Positions 33,831 through 46,189 of a stretch of DNA of 64,000 nt are shown here, in pieces (positions within the stretch are counted from its first letter, which is position 1; every line of letters starts with the position of its first letter). The stretch comes from Ulota crispa (taxonomy: Eukaryota > Streptophyta > Bryopsida > Orthotrichales > Orthotrichaceae): contig OY987245.1 in assembly GCA_963920765.1 (NCBI GenBank), forward strand, positions 24,940,727-25,004,726. The letters run 5' to 3'. The notes below the pieces were generated by a model. The model ran no database searches, was not told the DNA's origin, and saw only the letters and a list, made by a program, of their open reading frames with translations. A program made the translations under genes and the position numbers.

Positions 33831-35578
33831 CTACCAAAAAAATTGTCACTTCTCCAAACTTGCATCTTTTTTGAAGTCAATTTTTGGCAAATAGTTAGCA
33901 CATTATTATTTTGATTTTGACAAGCTGCTTGTTGGGAATTATCATGGTAGTAATGGACGTTTGGTGTATGTATTTTTGAATTGAAAGCTACTCAAATCCA
34001 TGAGAGGAAGGTGATAAAAAAATGCAACAATTTTTTTGGTAGGCCATTGAACATACGTCAATGTGAGGCAAGGGTGGAAAGCTCAGCATTTTTTCATAAA
34101 CATGGTAAGAGTAATAATTTGCCTCATATTTTGCCATTATTTAGGGGTATCTTCTGACATGGTTTCAGAGAAGAAGAAGGTTTTTGAATCAGAATATGAA
34201 TTCAAAATTTCCTAATTCTCCCTCTCAATGATAAATATTTAAACACTTACATCTTTGTGGTAGGTACAAAATTAGAGCTTTACCCACCTTGGCCCCACAA
34301 TGACGTATGTGTAGTAAACAAAGCCCTTTCCAACCCAACCCTCCTAAGGTTTCATTTCTTGACGAATTTTGCCTAAATCTTATCTCAAAAGTCTACTGAC
34401 ACTAAGAATTTTTAGTTAAAAATTGGATGAAATTGTCAAATCCTTCCTAAAGCAAAATCCCAATTTGCTAGATTTTGGATGGAATTAATTTATATTAGCA
34501 ATTTTTGAATGAACTTTTGTATATCATTTATTCATTCCAAATTTAAACAATTTTCTTTACCTGCCTGCATTCTGGGGTGCGGGTCGCTCTACCCTAACAA
34601 AAACTAAAATTAAACCCTGAACCCTCCTATCTTTTACCAGTCTTCCAAGTCCCAGCCTCCCAGGGCCAGGGATCCACCAAACGAAAAAAAGAGCATCTTT
34701 CATGGTTGGCCAGATCTGCTTGTACACCTCCTTTGGGCCATGTTTGAACTTGAACGTCGAACCCCCCCACGGAGTAGATGGCACTGGATCGTCATGCACC
34801 ACCCACTGTTTTGGACCCACTCTTTGCGAAACTAATACACTACTGCTTTTGTCATTTTCTCCGTGTACGCACTTGATAGGTGAAGTATGCTTTTGCAATG
34901 CAACCGATGTTCTAAGGTCCCCTAAACTCTCACAATATCTGATTGGTTGATTGCTTCATTGGTTGAGACGTTCGCGGAAGATTAAGACTGCTAGCTTCAC
35001 ACCATACCTTACATCGTAGGCCCCAAGTTTAGATTCAATTAGACATGCTTACATGGTAGTAATTTTAGGAAAAATCAATGACAAGATAATTGGACCCTGT
35101 TCCAAGAATGAGGTGTAACAACTTTTGTAACCACTTTTTATAGTGGAGTACTAAATTTCTTTGTATGAAGCATTCAAAAATGTCTTGTATGGTATAAATA
35201 ATCTCCAATCTTTTTATAGTGATAGATTTAGAATTTGAATTGTTTGCTTGCCCCATCCATGCAACTTATTAATTATAATTTTCAAACAGTTGAAAGTCTC
35301 ATAATGTGAAAACGCAAAAAACGTACCATCATTTTCTAAGATCACTTGCTAGATGAGAAAAAAACAATGGTAATCATAAAACGATACGAAGCTGTTACAT
35401 TGTGAACTTTTGGATTGCAAATGTTCACATGTTTGTAACTTACTTCCTACCTTTGTGCCAAGTGGTGAATGGACAACTAAATGTCCTTATTTTTTTGGTA
35501 TAGACAACCAGAAACGATGAATCTAAATTTTAAGTTTATACAACACATTAATATTCAATGTTGTTCTGACCTGTATAA
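33831..35578. other. Intergenic DNA with a GC-richer stretch, no supported gene
   Basis: Between about 34560 and 34960 base composition is less AT-rich and frames of 113 (minus) and 82 (plus) codons overlap; neither shows a domain or splice pattern. A decayed gene fragment is possible but unproven. Confidence 0.35.
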
Positions 35579-35582
35579 TTAA

Positions 35583-36476
35583 CCCTAAAGGTCCAATTGT
35601 CCTCAGGGGACAAATGGATTTTGGGCATGAACCTATAGTTAAACCACTTTGTGTGTGTGAATTTTTTATATTTTTATTGAAGGTGAGGAATTCCAAGACC
35701 TAGGTATGTATCTAATTTTTTTTCTTATTCTTACATTTGATGAAGAAGTTATCAAGAAAATTTTGAAACTAAGCAAGAAAGGGCAGTTTGGGCATGGCCT
35801 CTTCTTTGTAAGTGGGTGTTGACTCCAAAGAGGGTCAACCCTTGTGGGCACAAGGTGTGGACACTTGTGCAAAGGGGAGTGGAGTTGAAGGCACTCATCT
35901 TGGGGGACTCCCAAACTTTCATTCTTTTTGCCCCTTGTAAAATTTGGTGCTTTAGTTTTTTGAGCGGTTTGGGTATTATCAATTTTTTATTAAAAATTTT
36001 CCCAAGTTGTAGTAGGTTAAGAATTCTTGGCTTTCACCATTTTTTTCAGTGTGATTTGAATTTTTGAATTTTACATAAAGCCTCCAATTTTGCATAGTGT
36101 ATTTGCAAATTTCATAACCTTTTGGCTTTCAAAAATATTTTGAAGTGTGTTATACACCTCCAATTGATCTAAAAATTCTCCAACATATACCTAACTTGGT
36201 CTTCCACATAGAAAAAATAAGCCTCAACTTTGCATAGAGCGATTTTTTTGGGTAGCACAAAAAAAAACTTTTTTTCTCACTTTGTATGTCAACATCTCAC
36301 TTCTTGACATCTAGAAGTGAGCTGATTTTTTTTCCCACAAGTACCTCCCAAAGTCTAGGGCAAGCTCTTAGTTAGATTTCCAAATAAAACTATTTTTTCC
36401 TATTTTTCTACTCATTCCCTCAAAAGTGGTAGTATTTAGTGACTTTAATAGAAAAGAGGGCTTGGGCCTTTAGGGG
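35583..36476. mobile_element. TTAA-type (piggyBac-like) element, 894 bp
   Basis: Perfect TTAA at 35579-35582 and 36477-36480. The termini are CCCTAAAGGTCCAATTG and, complemented, CCCCTAAAGGCCCAAGCC. The palindrome CAATTGTCCTC / AGGGGACAAATGG sits just inside the left end. Confidence 0.88.
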
Positions 36477-36539
36477 TTAATTTGACAAAATAAGTTTGTG
36501 CATTAAGTATTCTCAAAAACATAAATCATAGAGTTGAAT

Positions 36540-37676
36540 ACATTAATTGATATATGTACAAAGGGGGGACAAAAAGATTGGGAACTCCCAATATGTCATT
36601 CAAAGAACTTTGCATAATGACCTGGAATATATTTGATATTTTGTTATCTTGCGTCATGGGTGTTTAATTCTTATGCAATCCTAGTCAAGCATACCAAATT
36701 TCAATTCCTAAACATCCAAACCCTATTTTTGGTGAATCATTTTACATAAAATTCACAGTTTTACATGATAATTGATTAAAAATAATGGGTGATGCATTTT
36801 TTAGATTTGATTGCATAGGTATGTAAGGAACATCCATATGCACATCTTTCCTTCATATAAGTATTTCCAAAAGGCTTTGGAATGCCTTCTATAGAGATTT
36901 TAATGTAGATGTGATAGTGACCAAATTTAGTAAAATAAATATATGTTTTTGGAAATTAGATTTTGGCAAAATAAACATGTCATCATGCTCAAAGTCACAA
37001 ACTCAATCATACAAGTCAAATAGAAAAATCTAATTACCATACAATGATATCTATTCTACTAAATTTGGTCATTCTCACCTCAACATCAAAATCTGCATAG
37101 AAGCCATCTAAAGCCTTTAGGAAATATTTGTATGAAGGAAAGATGTGTGTATGAATATTTCTTACACACCCGTGCAATCAAATCCAAATAATGCATCACC
37201 AATTATATTTAGTCAATTATCATATAAAATCGTGAATTTTTTGTAAAATAATTCACCAAAAATAGGGTTTGGATGTTTAGGAATTGAAATTTGGTATGCT
37301 TGACTAGGATTGCATAAGAATTAAACACCAATGACGCAAGATAACAAAATGTCAAATATATTCTAGGTAATTATGCAAAATTCTTTGAATGACATATTGG
37401 GAGTTCCCAATCTTTTTGTCCCCTTGTTGTACATTGGATTTGTTAAATGTACATCAAGGGGCTGGACCTAAATTCTAGATGTATATTATCAGCAAGTTGA
37501 ATTTGAAAAATTTGAGTTCACATTCAGATTTATAACCTAGATTTAGTTTAGGACCACAAAGGAGAATACAATTGAACAATACCTAGTGGAAAAGCTTAGT
37601 TTTTCTCACGAACAGGATTAAAGTCCCCCCTCATGTACTTATAACAAACTCAAGGTGTACATATTAATTCCCTAAT
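36540..37676. mobile_element. Family E foldback, split by a nested element
   Basis: The left stub ATTAATTGATATATGTACAA (36541) and the right part (37427-37676) ending GTACATATTAATTCCC belong to the same family as 8386 and 52182; the right part keeps GAATTTGAAAAATTTGAG and TAGTTTAGGACC. The element between them is the insertion at 36560-37425. Confidence 0.65.
36560..37425. mobile_element. Family G foldback with sharply preserved ends
   Basis: The termini GGGGGACAAAAAGATTGGGA and TCCCAATCTTTTTGTCCCC are nearly perfect, followed by AACTCCCAATATGTCATTC and its complement. Arms continue to the centre (about 430 bp each). GTACA occurs just outside both ends and may be a target duplication. Confidence 0.8.
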
Positions 37677-37794
37677 GCAACTATGTGAGTGCAGTTGAAG
37701 AATTTAGCATTTTATGTAAACCCAAATATCCATTAGGACAACAAGTTGCATGCTCAAACAACACACTAGGGATTTGGTTTGATTTTATTCTTAG

Positions 37795-39321
37795 CCCTAA
37801 AGACCCATTGTCCCCTTGAGGGACAAATGGGATTTTAGGCAAGTACCTATGGCTAAACTACTTTGCGTGATTTTCTGAAACTTTTATTCAAGGTGGGGAA
37901 TGTGAATACCTACGTGGGGGTATAATTCTTTTTCCATTTTGACAATTATTGAAGAAGTTATGCATGAATAATTGAAAAACAAGGGAGAATTGAGTAGAAT
38001 TGGGTAGAAAAAATAAATTAATTAATTAAAAAAAAAATTGCAACTTTTTCAAGTGAAAATTTGAAATTGGTTCTTTAAATTTTTAAGTATTTGGGAAGTT
38101 TTGAATCATTCAATTTTGATAAATGAGATGAAAGTTATGAGAAGTTTTAGTTTGCGGGTAGGTATGGGACTCCCAAACCTCCATTCTTTTCCCCCTTGTA
38201 AAACTTTTTGCTTTATTTTTTTGAGCTCTTTGTGTATTTTTTTTTTGACTTTTTTTTTACAAGTTGTAGTAGACTAAGATTCCTTGGTTTTCACCATTTG
38301 GATCAAAGTAATTTGGATTTTTGAATTTTACATAAATCCTCCAATTTTGCCTAGTGTATTTGCAAGTTTCATGACCTTACGGCATTGCAGGATTTTACAA
38401 AGTATGATCCACACCTCCATTTCACTTGGAAATTCCCCCACATTTACCAAACTTGGACTTCTACATGGGAAAAATAAACTGCAACTTTACGTAGAGCAAT
38501 TATTTTGACATAGGAGCTGTCAAAGACTTTTGTAATACCTGGGCAGCAGCGAAAAAAACTTATTTCTTCTCTTTAGAAGTAAATATCTCACTCCTCACCA
38601 TCTAGAATGAGCTAATTTTTTTTTCCACAAGTACCTCCCATAGTTTAGGGCAAGATCTTACGGTTGGATTTTCAAAAAAGAATAAAAAAATATAAAAATA
38701 TAAAAAACATAAAAAAAACATAAAAAATATATAAAATATATAAAATATATAAAATATAAAAAACATTAAAAAAACATAAAAATATATAAAATATATAAAA
38801 TATATAAAATATATAAAATATAAAAAAATAAGAATATAAAATATAAAAATATAAAAAACATAAAAAAAACATACAAAATATAAAAAATATATAAAATATA
38901 AAAAACATGAAAAAAACATAAAAAATATATAAAATATATAAAATATATAAAATATATAAAATATATAAAATCTAAAAATCTAAAAATATAAAAATTATAA
39001 AAATATAAAATATATAAAATATAAAAAATAGAAAAATATAAAAATATAAAAATATAAAAATATAAAAAATATAAAAATATAAAAATATAAAAAATATAAA
39101 AATATAAAAATAAAAAGTAAATCAAAAAATCAAAAAATACTAAATCAATACTAAATAAATAAATAATAAAAAATAATAAATAAATAACAATAAAAAATAA
39201 AAAGTAAAAAATAAAATAAAATAAATAAATAAATAAATAAATAAAACATTTCTCTTCACTCCTCCAAAAGTGACAATTTTGAGTGATTTTCACAAAAAAA
39301 AAAGGCTTGGGCCTTTAGGGG
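37795..39321. mobile_element. TTAA-type element enlarged by an A/T-only block
   Basis: Right end AGGGG then TTAA (39322-39325); the left end CCCTAAAGACCCATTG is preceded by TTAG (37791-37794). It carries the subterminal palindrome CATTGTCCCC / GAGGGACAAATGGG. It matches the 35583 element on both flanks of the inserted low-complexity block at 38676-39246. Confidence 0.85.
38676..39246. repeat. Low-complexity block made almost only of A and T, ATATAAAA-type units
   Basis: Units such as TATAAAATA and ATAAAAAAC repeat irregularly for about 570 bp with only occasional C or G. The reverse frames of 78-175 codons rich in Phe, Ile and Tyr across it are artefacts. Confidence 0.95.
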
Positions 39322-39729
39322 TTAATTATAGGAACTTGTTTCTATATTGATAAAAAAAGAATAGTGTACCAAAATTCGTCAATGACTAAAGAACATTTCA
39401 TTGATGTTCAGCTTATTATACATTTTTATAAATTTGAAAAGTAAATTCCTATATTTGGTGTCTTTCATCTCAAATGGGTGGCTTTTACAGAATTTATAGT
39501 GTTCAATGAGATATTTGACATGTCAATGAAATTTTTGATAAATCATGCTTACAATTTATCATCTCTTTCTAAGAATATAATTTAGAATTCCACAATTTAA
39601 TTTTTTTTTAAATAATTATTGATTTTTTAGTAATAGAAATTTTGATACAAAAAATCCAACCTTTGACATCATTGATGTCTAAACATGGGTTACAAAGCTT
39701 AGGAAAACTATGTTTTTCATGTCCACTTG

Positions 39730-40137
39730 TTAACCCCTAATGGACCAAAGAGCCCAATATGGCCAAAGAGGGTGCTTGGAGGTGTGAAAGTATACAAAAG
39801 AGGTATTTTTAGCTAAAATTTTGGTATATCACTCAACTCTAAATGGAGTTGCTAGTTCAATAAATAAAAATGATTGGCTTGTTGTTCCTTGATGCACCTC
39901 CTTTGCTCTAAATTCTACATGGAATATGGAAAATGTTCTATTTTTTCAACAATTAGGAGAAGAATGTCTTTGGGCAAACGAAAGGAGCTACTTAGAGAGC
40001 GGATGGGATGGGTGCTCCCATGTCTTGTATTGTACAGTACAAGGGAGAAGTTTGGTGATGTGTCACTTTTTTTTCTTAATTTGGGCAAGGTTTTTATAGC
40101 TCTAAAGTAAGGACCTAGTGAAATCTAGCTACTTTCA
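39730..40137. other. Orphan left end of a TTAA-type element, then intergenic DNA
   Basis: TTAA (39730-39733) is followed by CCCCTAATGGACCAAAGAGC, a good match to the family terminus, but no matching right end follows. The 78-codon frame at 39874-40110 has no domain. Confidence 0.5.
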
Positions 40138-40355
40138 TTAGGAAAATTTTGAGCCCTCTAGAGCGCCCTTAAGAGATGTGCATATAGAGAAATTTTTGAC
40201 CATTTCTGACACTCAAATCTGACCTCTGTCACGCAGTCAGATCATATGACACACTATAATAAACACTAATTTATTTATTTATTTATTTTTTACCTTTGTT
40301 ATGTAGCGGGCATGGATTCATCAGGGCCCTCTAGAGGGCTCAAAATTTTGCTAAT
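40138..40355. mobile_element. Short inverted-repeat MITE, 218 bp
   Basis: ATTAGGAAAATTTTGAGCCC and CTCTAGAG on the left pair with CTCTAGAGGGCTCAAAATTT and TGCTAAT on the right. The centre carries an ATTT microsatellite. Target duplication uncertain. Confidence 0.75.
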
Positions 40356-41935
40356 GGAGTGACCATATCTTTTGGAGTGTTTTCCATTTGTGGAGTTTTT
40401 TTTCCCATCAAGTATAGCAAGACATAATCTAATGGGATCAGCCATTAGGTAAATCTTTTATTTGAGAAAATATTACAAGAAAGTCCAACATCCATATTTT
40501 GAACAATTGCCCAAATTGGAAAACATGAGATTCTCAACAATGTGAATTTTGCAAATTTACTTGGATTTGAAATCAAATTGGTTTGAAACATTTGATTTAT
40601 AATTGGGTATAAAATGACCGGTTTGGATTACGTGATTACTTGTTCAACTTTCCAAAAACTAAGAAAATGTGTTGAAAATTTCATGTTGGAGTTATGCTGA
40701 ATTTTCTTAGCAAGATGCTTAGGGGGAATGGCTAAGTTTTTTATGTGATTGTGTAGTTTGCAATGCTGGTAGATGTAGGAATGGAGTAAATGTAAGAACA
40801 AGATTCCTATTTTCAAAGAAAGGCTACAATTTAAATAAAATTACAATTTCACAGAAACTAACTGAAAAAGCAAAAATCTGAACAAGTTCTTTTTCATAAA
40901 CAGCTCTCTAAATTAGCTTCTTATCGTCTTCTTGTTCCTCGGAGGCATGAACATATATTCATTAGAAAATACATGAGACTTGTACAAAGGCTTGAGTCTT
41001 GAGCTTGCCAAATCAAAAAATAGTACCCTTGCCATCTTGGCCAAAGTTTGGGCAACTGTGATGTTTGGGCTATTTAATTCAAATATTATAATGTAGGCAA
41101 AACATCAATTCTCTAAAACTTTTGCATACTAGATATAACAAGACAAGCTTTAGTGCTATAGAATTGCTCTAGAAAGGGATTCGAGATCCATGTATATCAA
41201 TCACATATTGAAATAAATGAGCATAATCATAGATTTTTGAAAATGAATAATCTTTCATTGGCTTTTGAATCCACTGTTAAGTACTAAAACCACCATTTAG
41301 AGTTTCGAACATTACTGTAAAGATTTTCTCTTATTGCAAGTGCATACATACTAACTAAAATTTGGACAAGATCAAGACTTAGGATTTTTTTAAAATGGAA
41401 CAAGGCGCTTTGGTAAATGGAAGTATAGGACTTGCATCCAAAAATCAAAAGACATTGCCTTCCAATATTCATTTGAATGATGTAAATAACATTGTTACTA
41501 GGAGCATATTAAACATGGTACATACTGAAAATAAACCCAATGAATACACACGTGGTAGATGCATGTAATGGCACATATTTAATGGCCTTTGTTACCAAGG
41601 TTAGCTCCTTTCACCATTCATACTCAAATTTTCAAATTGATATCTCAAGTTGATTGGTAATGGGTGCTTTTACTTAAAATGTTGATATTTAAACAAACAT
41701 ATAGCTCATAATTTACTCTCTTAAGGACAAAACTTATATTTTAAGTCTTTATTCAAATAAAAGTGCTATTGGGAGTATTGTTATGTTGTACTCTTGTGAC
41801 ATTTGGAATGCTTTTGTGGCTCATTATCAAGTGAAGGAGTATAAATTTAACAATTATTATGGTTATAGTTCAAAATCTTGTTCAAAATTAATTTTAAAAG
41901 GAATTTTATTTTGCATTTTGGATAAGACAAGCAAA
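40356..41935. other. AT-rich intergenic DNA, no supported feature
   Basis: Only frames of about 60 codons and no repeat shared with the rest of the window. Confidence 0.4.
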
Positions 41936-41943
41936 AAAACTTA

Positions 41944-42353
41944 GGGATTTGCTAAAGCTACACCCAAAATTACTCACGCCACACCCCCAAGGTGTGCTTT
42001 GAGTATGAATTATGAGAATTTGATGTTGATTTTTTTATATTTGGATCAAAAAATTTGTTTAATTTCTATCATTCTAAGGCTGTATTCAAAAAACTTGGAG
42101 GTGCTTGAATTTGAAATTGAAAATTTAGGACTTCAGAATTACTTAAAGCAAAAATACATTAAAAAATGGCACTAATGCAATAAAAGTTTAATTTTTTAAT
42201 TTTATGTGTTATTTTTTCTTTCAAAGGGGTGATAATGCCGTGATTGAATGAATGATGGACCACTTGAATTATTATTTTTAAACAATAAACTCTCAAATCT
42301 CATTCTTACAAGGGTGTGACATTGGCAATTTTGAGTGTAGCTTTAGCAATCCC
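41944..42353. mobile_element. hAT-like MITE, 410 bp, perfect 8-bp target duplication
   Basis: AAAACTTA occurs at 41936-41943 and again at 42354-42361, directly against the termini GGGATTTGCTAAAGC and, complemented, GGGATTGCTAAAGC. Known: 8-bp duplications are typical of the hAT superfamily. Shares ends and subterminal blocks with 31545-32407. Confidence 0.85.
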
Positions 42354-42361
42354 AAAACTTA

Positions 42362-43226
42362 ATAGGAAGACCAGCATAAATTTTGTGTCTCAATAATGTG
42401 GATTGTGAAAAGGTTAAGGAGGATAGCTAGCTTTATAATTGAGTGCATAATATACACCCATCAGATTACGATTCGATTAATGAAATTTCTATACCAACTT
42501 GTACAAACTTGTTTTTCTTCACCATAATTACATAATAGCAATGCAGTCGGTTAAAATTTTGCACATATACTCTGAACACACTCATACAAACACACTCTCA
42601 GGGACTTATAAGTTACGTGGGCACAAATCACATGATTTGAATTTATAAAAGTCCATAATTGTAATTAGATTTATCCCTCATTGGGCACAACACAAAAATA
42701 AAAAGCTTCCACCATTGATGGTATTGAACTTGATATGGGATCTGAAAGTCCAACGCATGTCAAAAGACTCAAAACCATTCAGATTTTGAGATTATAAAGT
42801 AATGAAATGTACAAAAATTCTGCTCTAAAATTCAATAGCTTACAAGGGTGTTTTTTTAGGAGGCTGCAATTTTTGGCAGTTTCTGACAAAAAAAACCTTA
42901 GAGGACCTTACGGGATACTAGCCGTGATGGAGTTGTCTGCAACCAAGAAATTACTTCAGCAGTAAGTTTTTATTGTAGAGTGACACGTGTCTATAACAAA
43001 CTAATCAAATGCCAGTGTCAAAGCCCATGAATATACTATATCAGTAATAAGGATGACCATTAATAATTGTGTTGTTTATGATGAATTGATGAGCAAGCAA
43101 GATAGATCCAAGGAACCTTGTTGAAGGGGGGAAATCAGGGCTGAGGTTAGATGGCATGCAGTTATGTAGGGTCAGGGTAGAGAATTCCAGCTTTTTCATC
43201 TGTCAAAAATTGTGAGCGTTTATATA
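42362..43226. other. AT-rich intergenic DNA, no supported feature
   Basis: Nothing beyond short chance frames. Confidence 0.4.
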
Positions 43227-43513
43227 TAAGGTAGAGTCGCCCATATCTGATCATTTAAGTTCCTACATGATAGCACATTAGAGCAATAATGCATAGCAAA
43301 TTTTTTTGGTGGTTTCATACAAAATATTACAACACAATTTTTCCAAAACTTTTCATGTAAATTTGAGTTTTATACAAATTTTGAAGTGCATAAAGTGTTT
43401 GGAACCCATACCCAATCACTAAACTCTCATGATCCTGATCATAGCCAAAACACTTCTTGCTCAATACTTCCTACCTTCTTTTGAGACACATGTCATGACT
43501 TCATTTGTCTTAA

Positions 43514-44578
43514 CCCCTGTAATTCTTTCGTATTTACAAGCCCAAAATTGCTTCAAAATACTAGTCTCCGAAGCAAGGTCAAAATCTTCATTGAAACTTA
43601 CTTTTAACAAATCCAATTGTAGGATCCTTTGGTTGACTTGCTCAAGCACATAGTCCCAAAAGTTTAGAATGAGTATCCCCACCAGTAGCAAGATCAATGT
43701 GTCTAAACTTCAAAATGTAGGCTTTTCTAGTCCTTCCAAAAGGTGAAGTTTTGTTTTTCAAACTTTTTAGAGAAAAACTTGTATGTTGTATTTCTTGTGC
43801 AATTTTGGCAATATTTTGGAAAATGGGTTGAAAGCATAAATACAAATATTTAACCAAAAAAATTTGGACTCATTTTTATAAAAGTTGTAAAGTGAAAGGT
43901 ATTGATGAATGAAAGATATAACTAACATGCTAATAAGTTTTGGAAGAATTTGAAAATTGTTAATCCCAATGGTGAGAATGCTTTAATAGACACTTAGTAA
44001 CTTTAATTTTCATTTGAAAATTTTCAAAATTGAGAGTAAAAGATAACTTTATATGTTTTTTCTACCCTCTTCCTACATTTATTGCCCCGCAAAACAAAAC
44101 TCCTTTTAATTCTTAACTCATTATTTGGAATTGAGTGATTTAACTTTTTTTGAGTAGGTATCAGTCTATAAAAATCTATAAAAAGTAAAAATAAAAATTT
44201 AGAATATATTTTTTGTTGCCCAGTTTGACATTGAAATTGAAAAAACCTTATAACTTTTGCATTACTTATTGGGATGACATGAAATAAAGCTTCAAGTGTA
44301 GGTTATGATGAGTAGCATCCATCCTAAAAAGTTCATGAAAAAATTCCAAATTATGAAATCAATAGAGCTTTTGTGCTGCCCAATTTGACATTGAAATTGA
44401 AAAAACCTTCTAACTTTTGCATTATTTATTGAATTTACATGAAATAAAGCTTCACATGTAGATTATGATGAGTAGCATCCATCCTAAAAGTTTCATGAAA
44501 AACTTCCAAATTATGAAGTCAATAGAGCCTGCCCAAGTTCTCATAAAGCCCAAAGTGGGCTCCTTGGTCCTTTAGGGG
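43514..44578. mobile_element. TTAA-type element nested in an AGGTAG element, 1065 bp
   Basis: TTAA at 43510-43513 and 44579-44582. The right terminus, complemented, is CCCCTAAAGGACCAAGG; the left, CCCCTGTAATTC, has diverged. The uninterrupted sister at about 55048 reads TAGTCTTAATCTTGAAAAGG, so one TTAA became two. Contains the tandem duplication at 44210-44530. Confidence 0.88.
44210..44530. repeat. Tandem duplication, 160-bp unit, two copies
   Basis: TTTGACATTGAAATTGAAAA starts at 44224 and 44384, and the following sequence to TAGCATCCATCCTAAAA recurs with about 92% identity by eye. Confidence 0.9.
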
Positions 44579-44914
44579 TTAATTTAAAAAGGGAAATTTT
44601 TGCATTCCAAGGTTTAGAAATAAGTTGGTTGGATCCAAAACACCGTAGTGGTTGGGAATAGAACCCCAATTGGAAATGGGCGTCTCTATATTAAACCTTA
44701 AGGAGATTGAATTTGGGAATTCTGAATTCATATTCAGATTTGAGAGACCCTACTTTTGGCTAATACCCCCGGATTAGGATACTATTGCACATTACCAAAA
44801 TAAGAGGCAAATAATTACTCTTACCAGGGCCTTACCGTGTTTTGTAAAAACAAAAAGATTTTGCCTCTCTAGTTCCACCATACGGCATGTCATCTAAACC
44901 TAGCTGGCAATTAA

Positions 44915-45790
44915 GGTAGGACAACACATTCCCAATCGGGTCCCATTTCTGCACTTTACATTTGGGATACTCTCCACACAATCTTGAATCCAAAATGGAG
45001 CAATGAATGCCACTTACACAAGCAAATTATACCACATGTCAGCTTAGGAGCTAGTTTGAGAGGGTTGGGATTGGGACCCTCAAATCTATACTACTAAGTG
45101 GGAGCCTAACCCTCACTAACTCTGCGCCCTTTTTGAGAACCTTCTAGAGATTTTTGGTGGAAGTTGAAGCAATAAAATTTGCCTTAGATACAAAACATCA
45201 AGCACCCTCCAGGCTCCAACCATGTTCTTTTCCAAAATCTTCTAGAACTTTTTGGTAGAAGTTGAAACATAAAGGATGCCTCAAATATGGAACACCAAAC
45301 ACCCTTCAACCATGTGTTAGAAAAACAACAAAACACCAAATGCCCTCTAACAAAGTATAAATTAAGAGCATTGTGATGATGGCAATAACTACTTTTGGTT
45401 TCCAAAAAGAACCAAAATGATGGTGCATCAAGGCTAGATTCTAAACCAATTGTGAGATATTGACTTTTTGTAAAATACATTAGGATTAGACTCTATACCA
45501 ATTGATTTGTTAGATGTTACATTATCCATACATGTCCAATTCATGCAAAGCATGTGCCTATGTACTAGTACATGTATAAGAACACATCCAATCAATTTCA
45601 AGGTTAGTTTGGAGTTGCTAATAAGGAGCCTATGAGCTGCAACTTTGTCCTTTGTTATAAAAGAATATACAATGTTTTTTCAACAAAAACTACATCCCAA
45701 AATAGCATGTTCAAAGGCTAGCACTATGGATTTTTTTTTTTTTTAAATTTAGAGACCTTGGGGTACCCAAAACCCTCACTCCTCACTTAT
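44915..45790. mobile_element. AGGTAG-type element, family D, right end lost
   Basis: Begins AGGTAGGACAACACATTCCC and follows the D copy at 60553 through ACAAGCAAATTATACC, GCAACTTTGTCCTTTGTTAT and GGGGTACCCAAAACC. The expected right terminus is replaced by the inverted segment ending near 46712. A frame of 98 codons (45184-45480) is not a recognised protein. Confidence 0.65.
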
Positions 45791-45847
45791 TACAAACCTC
45801 CCACAATCTGCAACTTAAATCCTCCAAACACTCAAGTAAACCAACAA

Positions 45848-45882
<35 letters not shown>

Positions 45883-46189
45883 CAACTACAAAGACAACAA
45901 GGAGCTCAACCACCAGACCATACAAAGAGACTAATTCCCAAAAGAATTAGTCTCCTCACCCTCCAAGCCCCATCTTATACTATCAATCTTTTCCATAAAA
46001 ATAGAATTGCTTTAACTATTTCTATCTTTCTATCTTTAACACTCATCCTTAACTAATAGTTAAAGTAAAAGTCTTAGTTACATTTAGAAGTATTCTAAAT
46101 GTAACTCATATCAAATCTCATCTTTTACTTGGAATTGTCTAACTCCAAGTTCCACTCATTGTCTTGTCATCAAGAGTATATCCATGCCT

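Larger units (their letters stand above)
43229..44691. mobile_element. AGGTAG/TA-type element split by a TTAA-type insertion
   Basis: The left end AGGTAGAGTCGCCCATATC pairs with the right end AATGGGCGTCTCTATAT; TA lies outside each. The body is closely related to 54805-55160 (AGCAATAATGCATAGC; CATTCCAAGGTTTAGAAATA), which lacks the insertion at 43514-44578. Confidence 0.8.

Noticed and set aside
34557-34898. 113-codon minus-strand frame in a GC-richer patch
   Set aside because: No recognisable domain and an 82-codon frame is open on the opposite strand.
38602-39293. Frames of 78-175 codons rich in Phe, Ile and Tyr, looking like membrane proteins
   Set aside because: They are the reverse reading of an A/T-only simple repeat.
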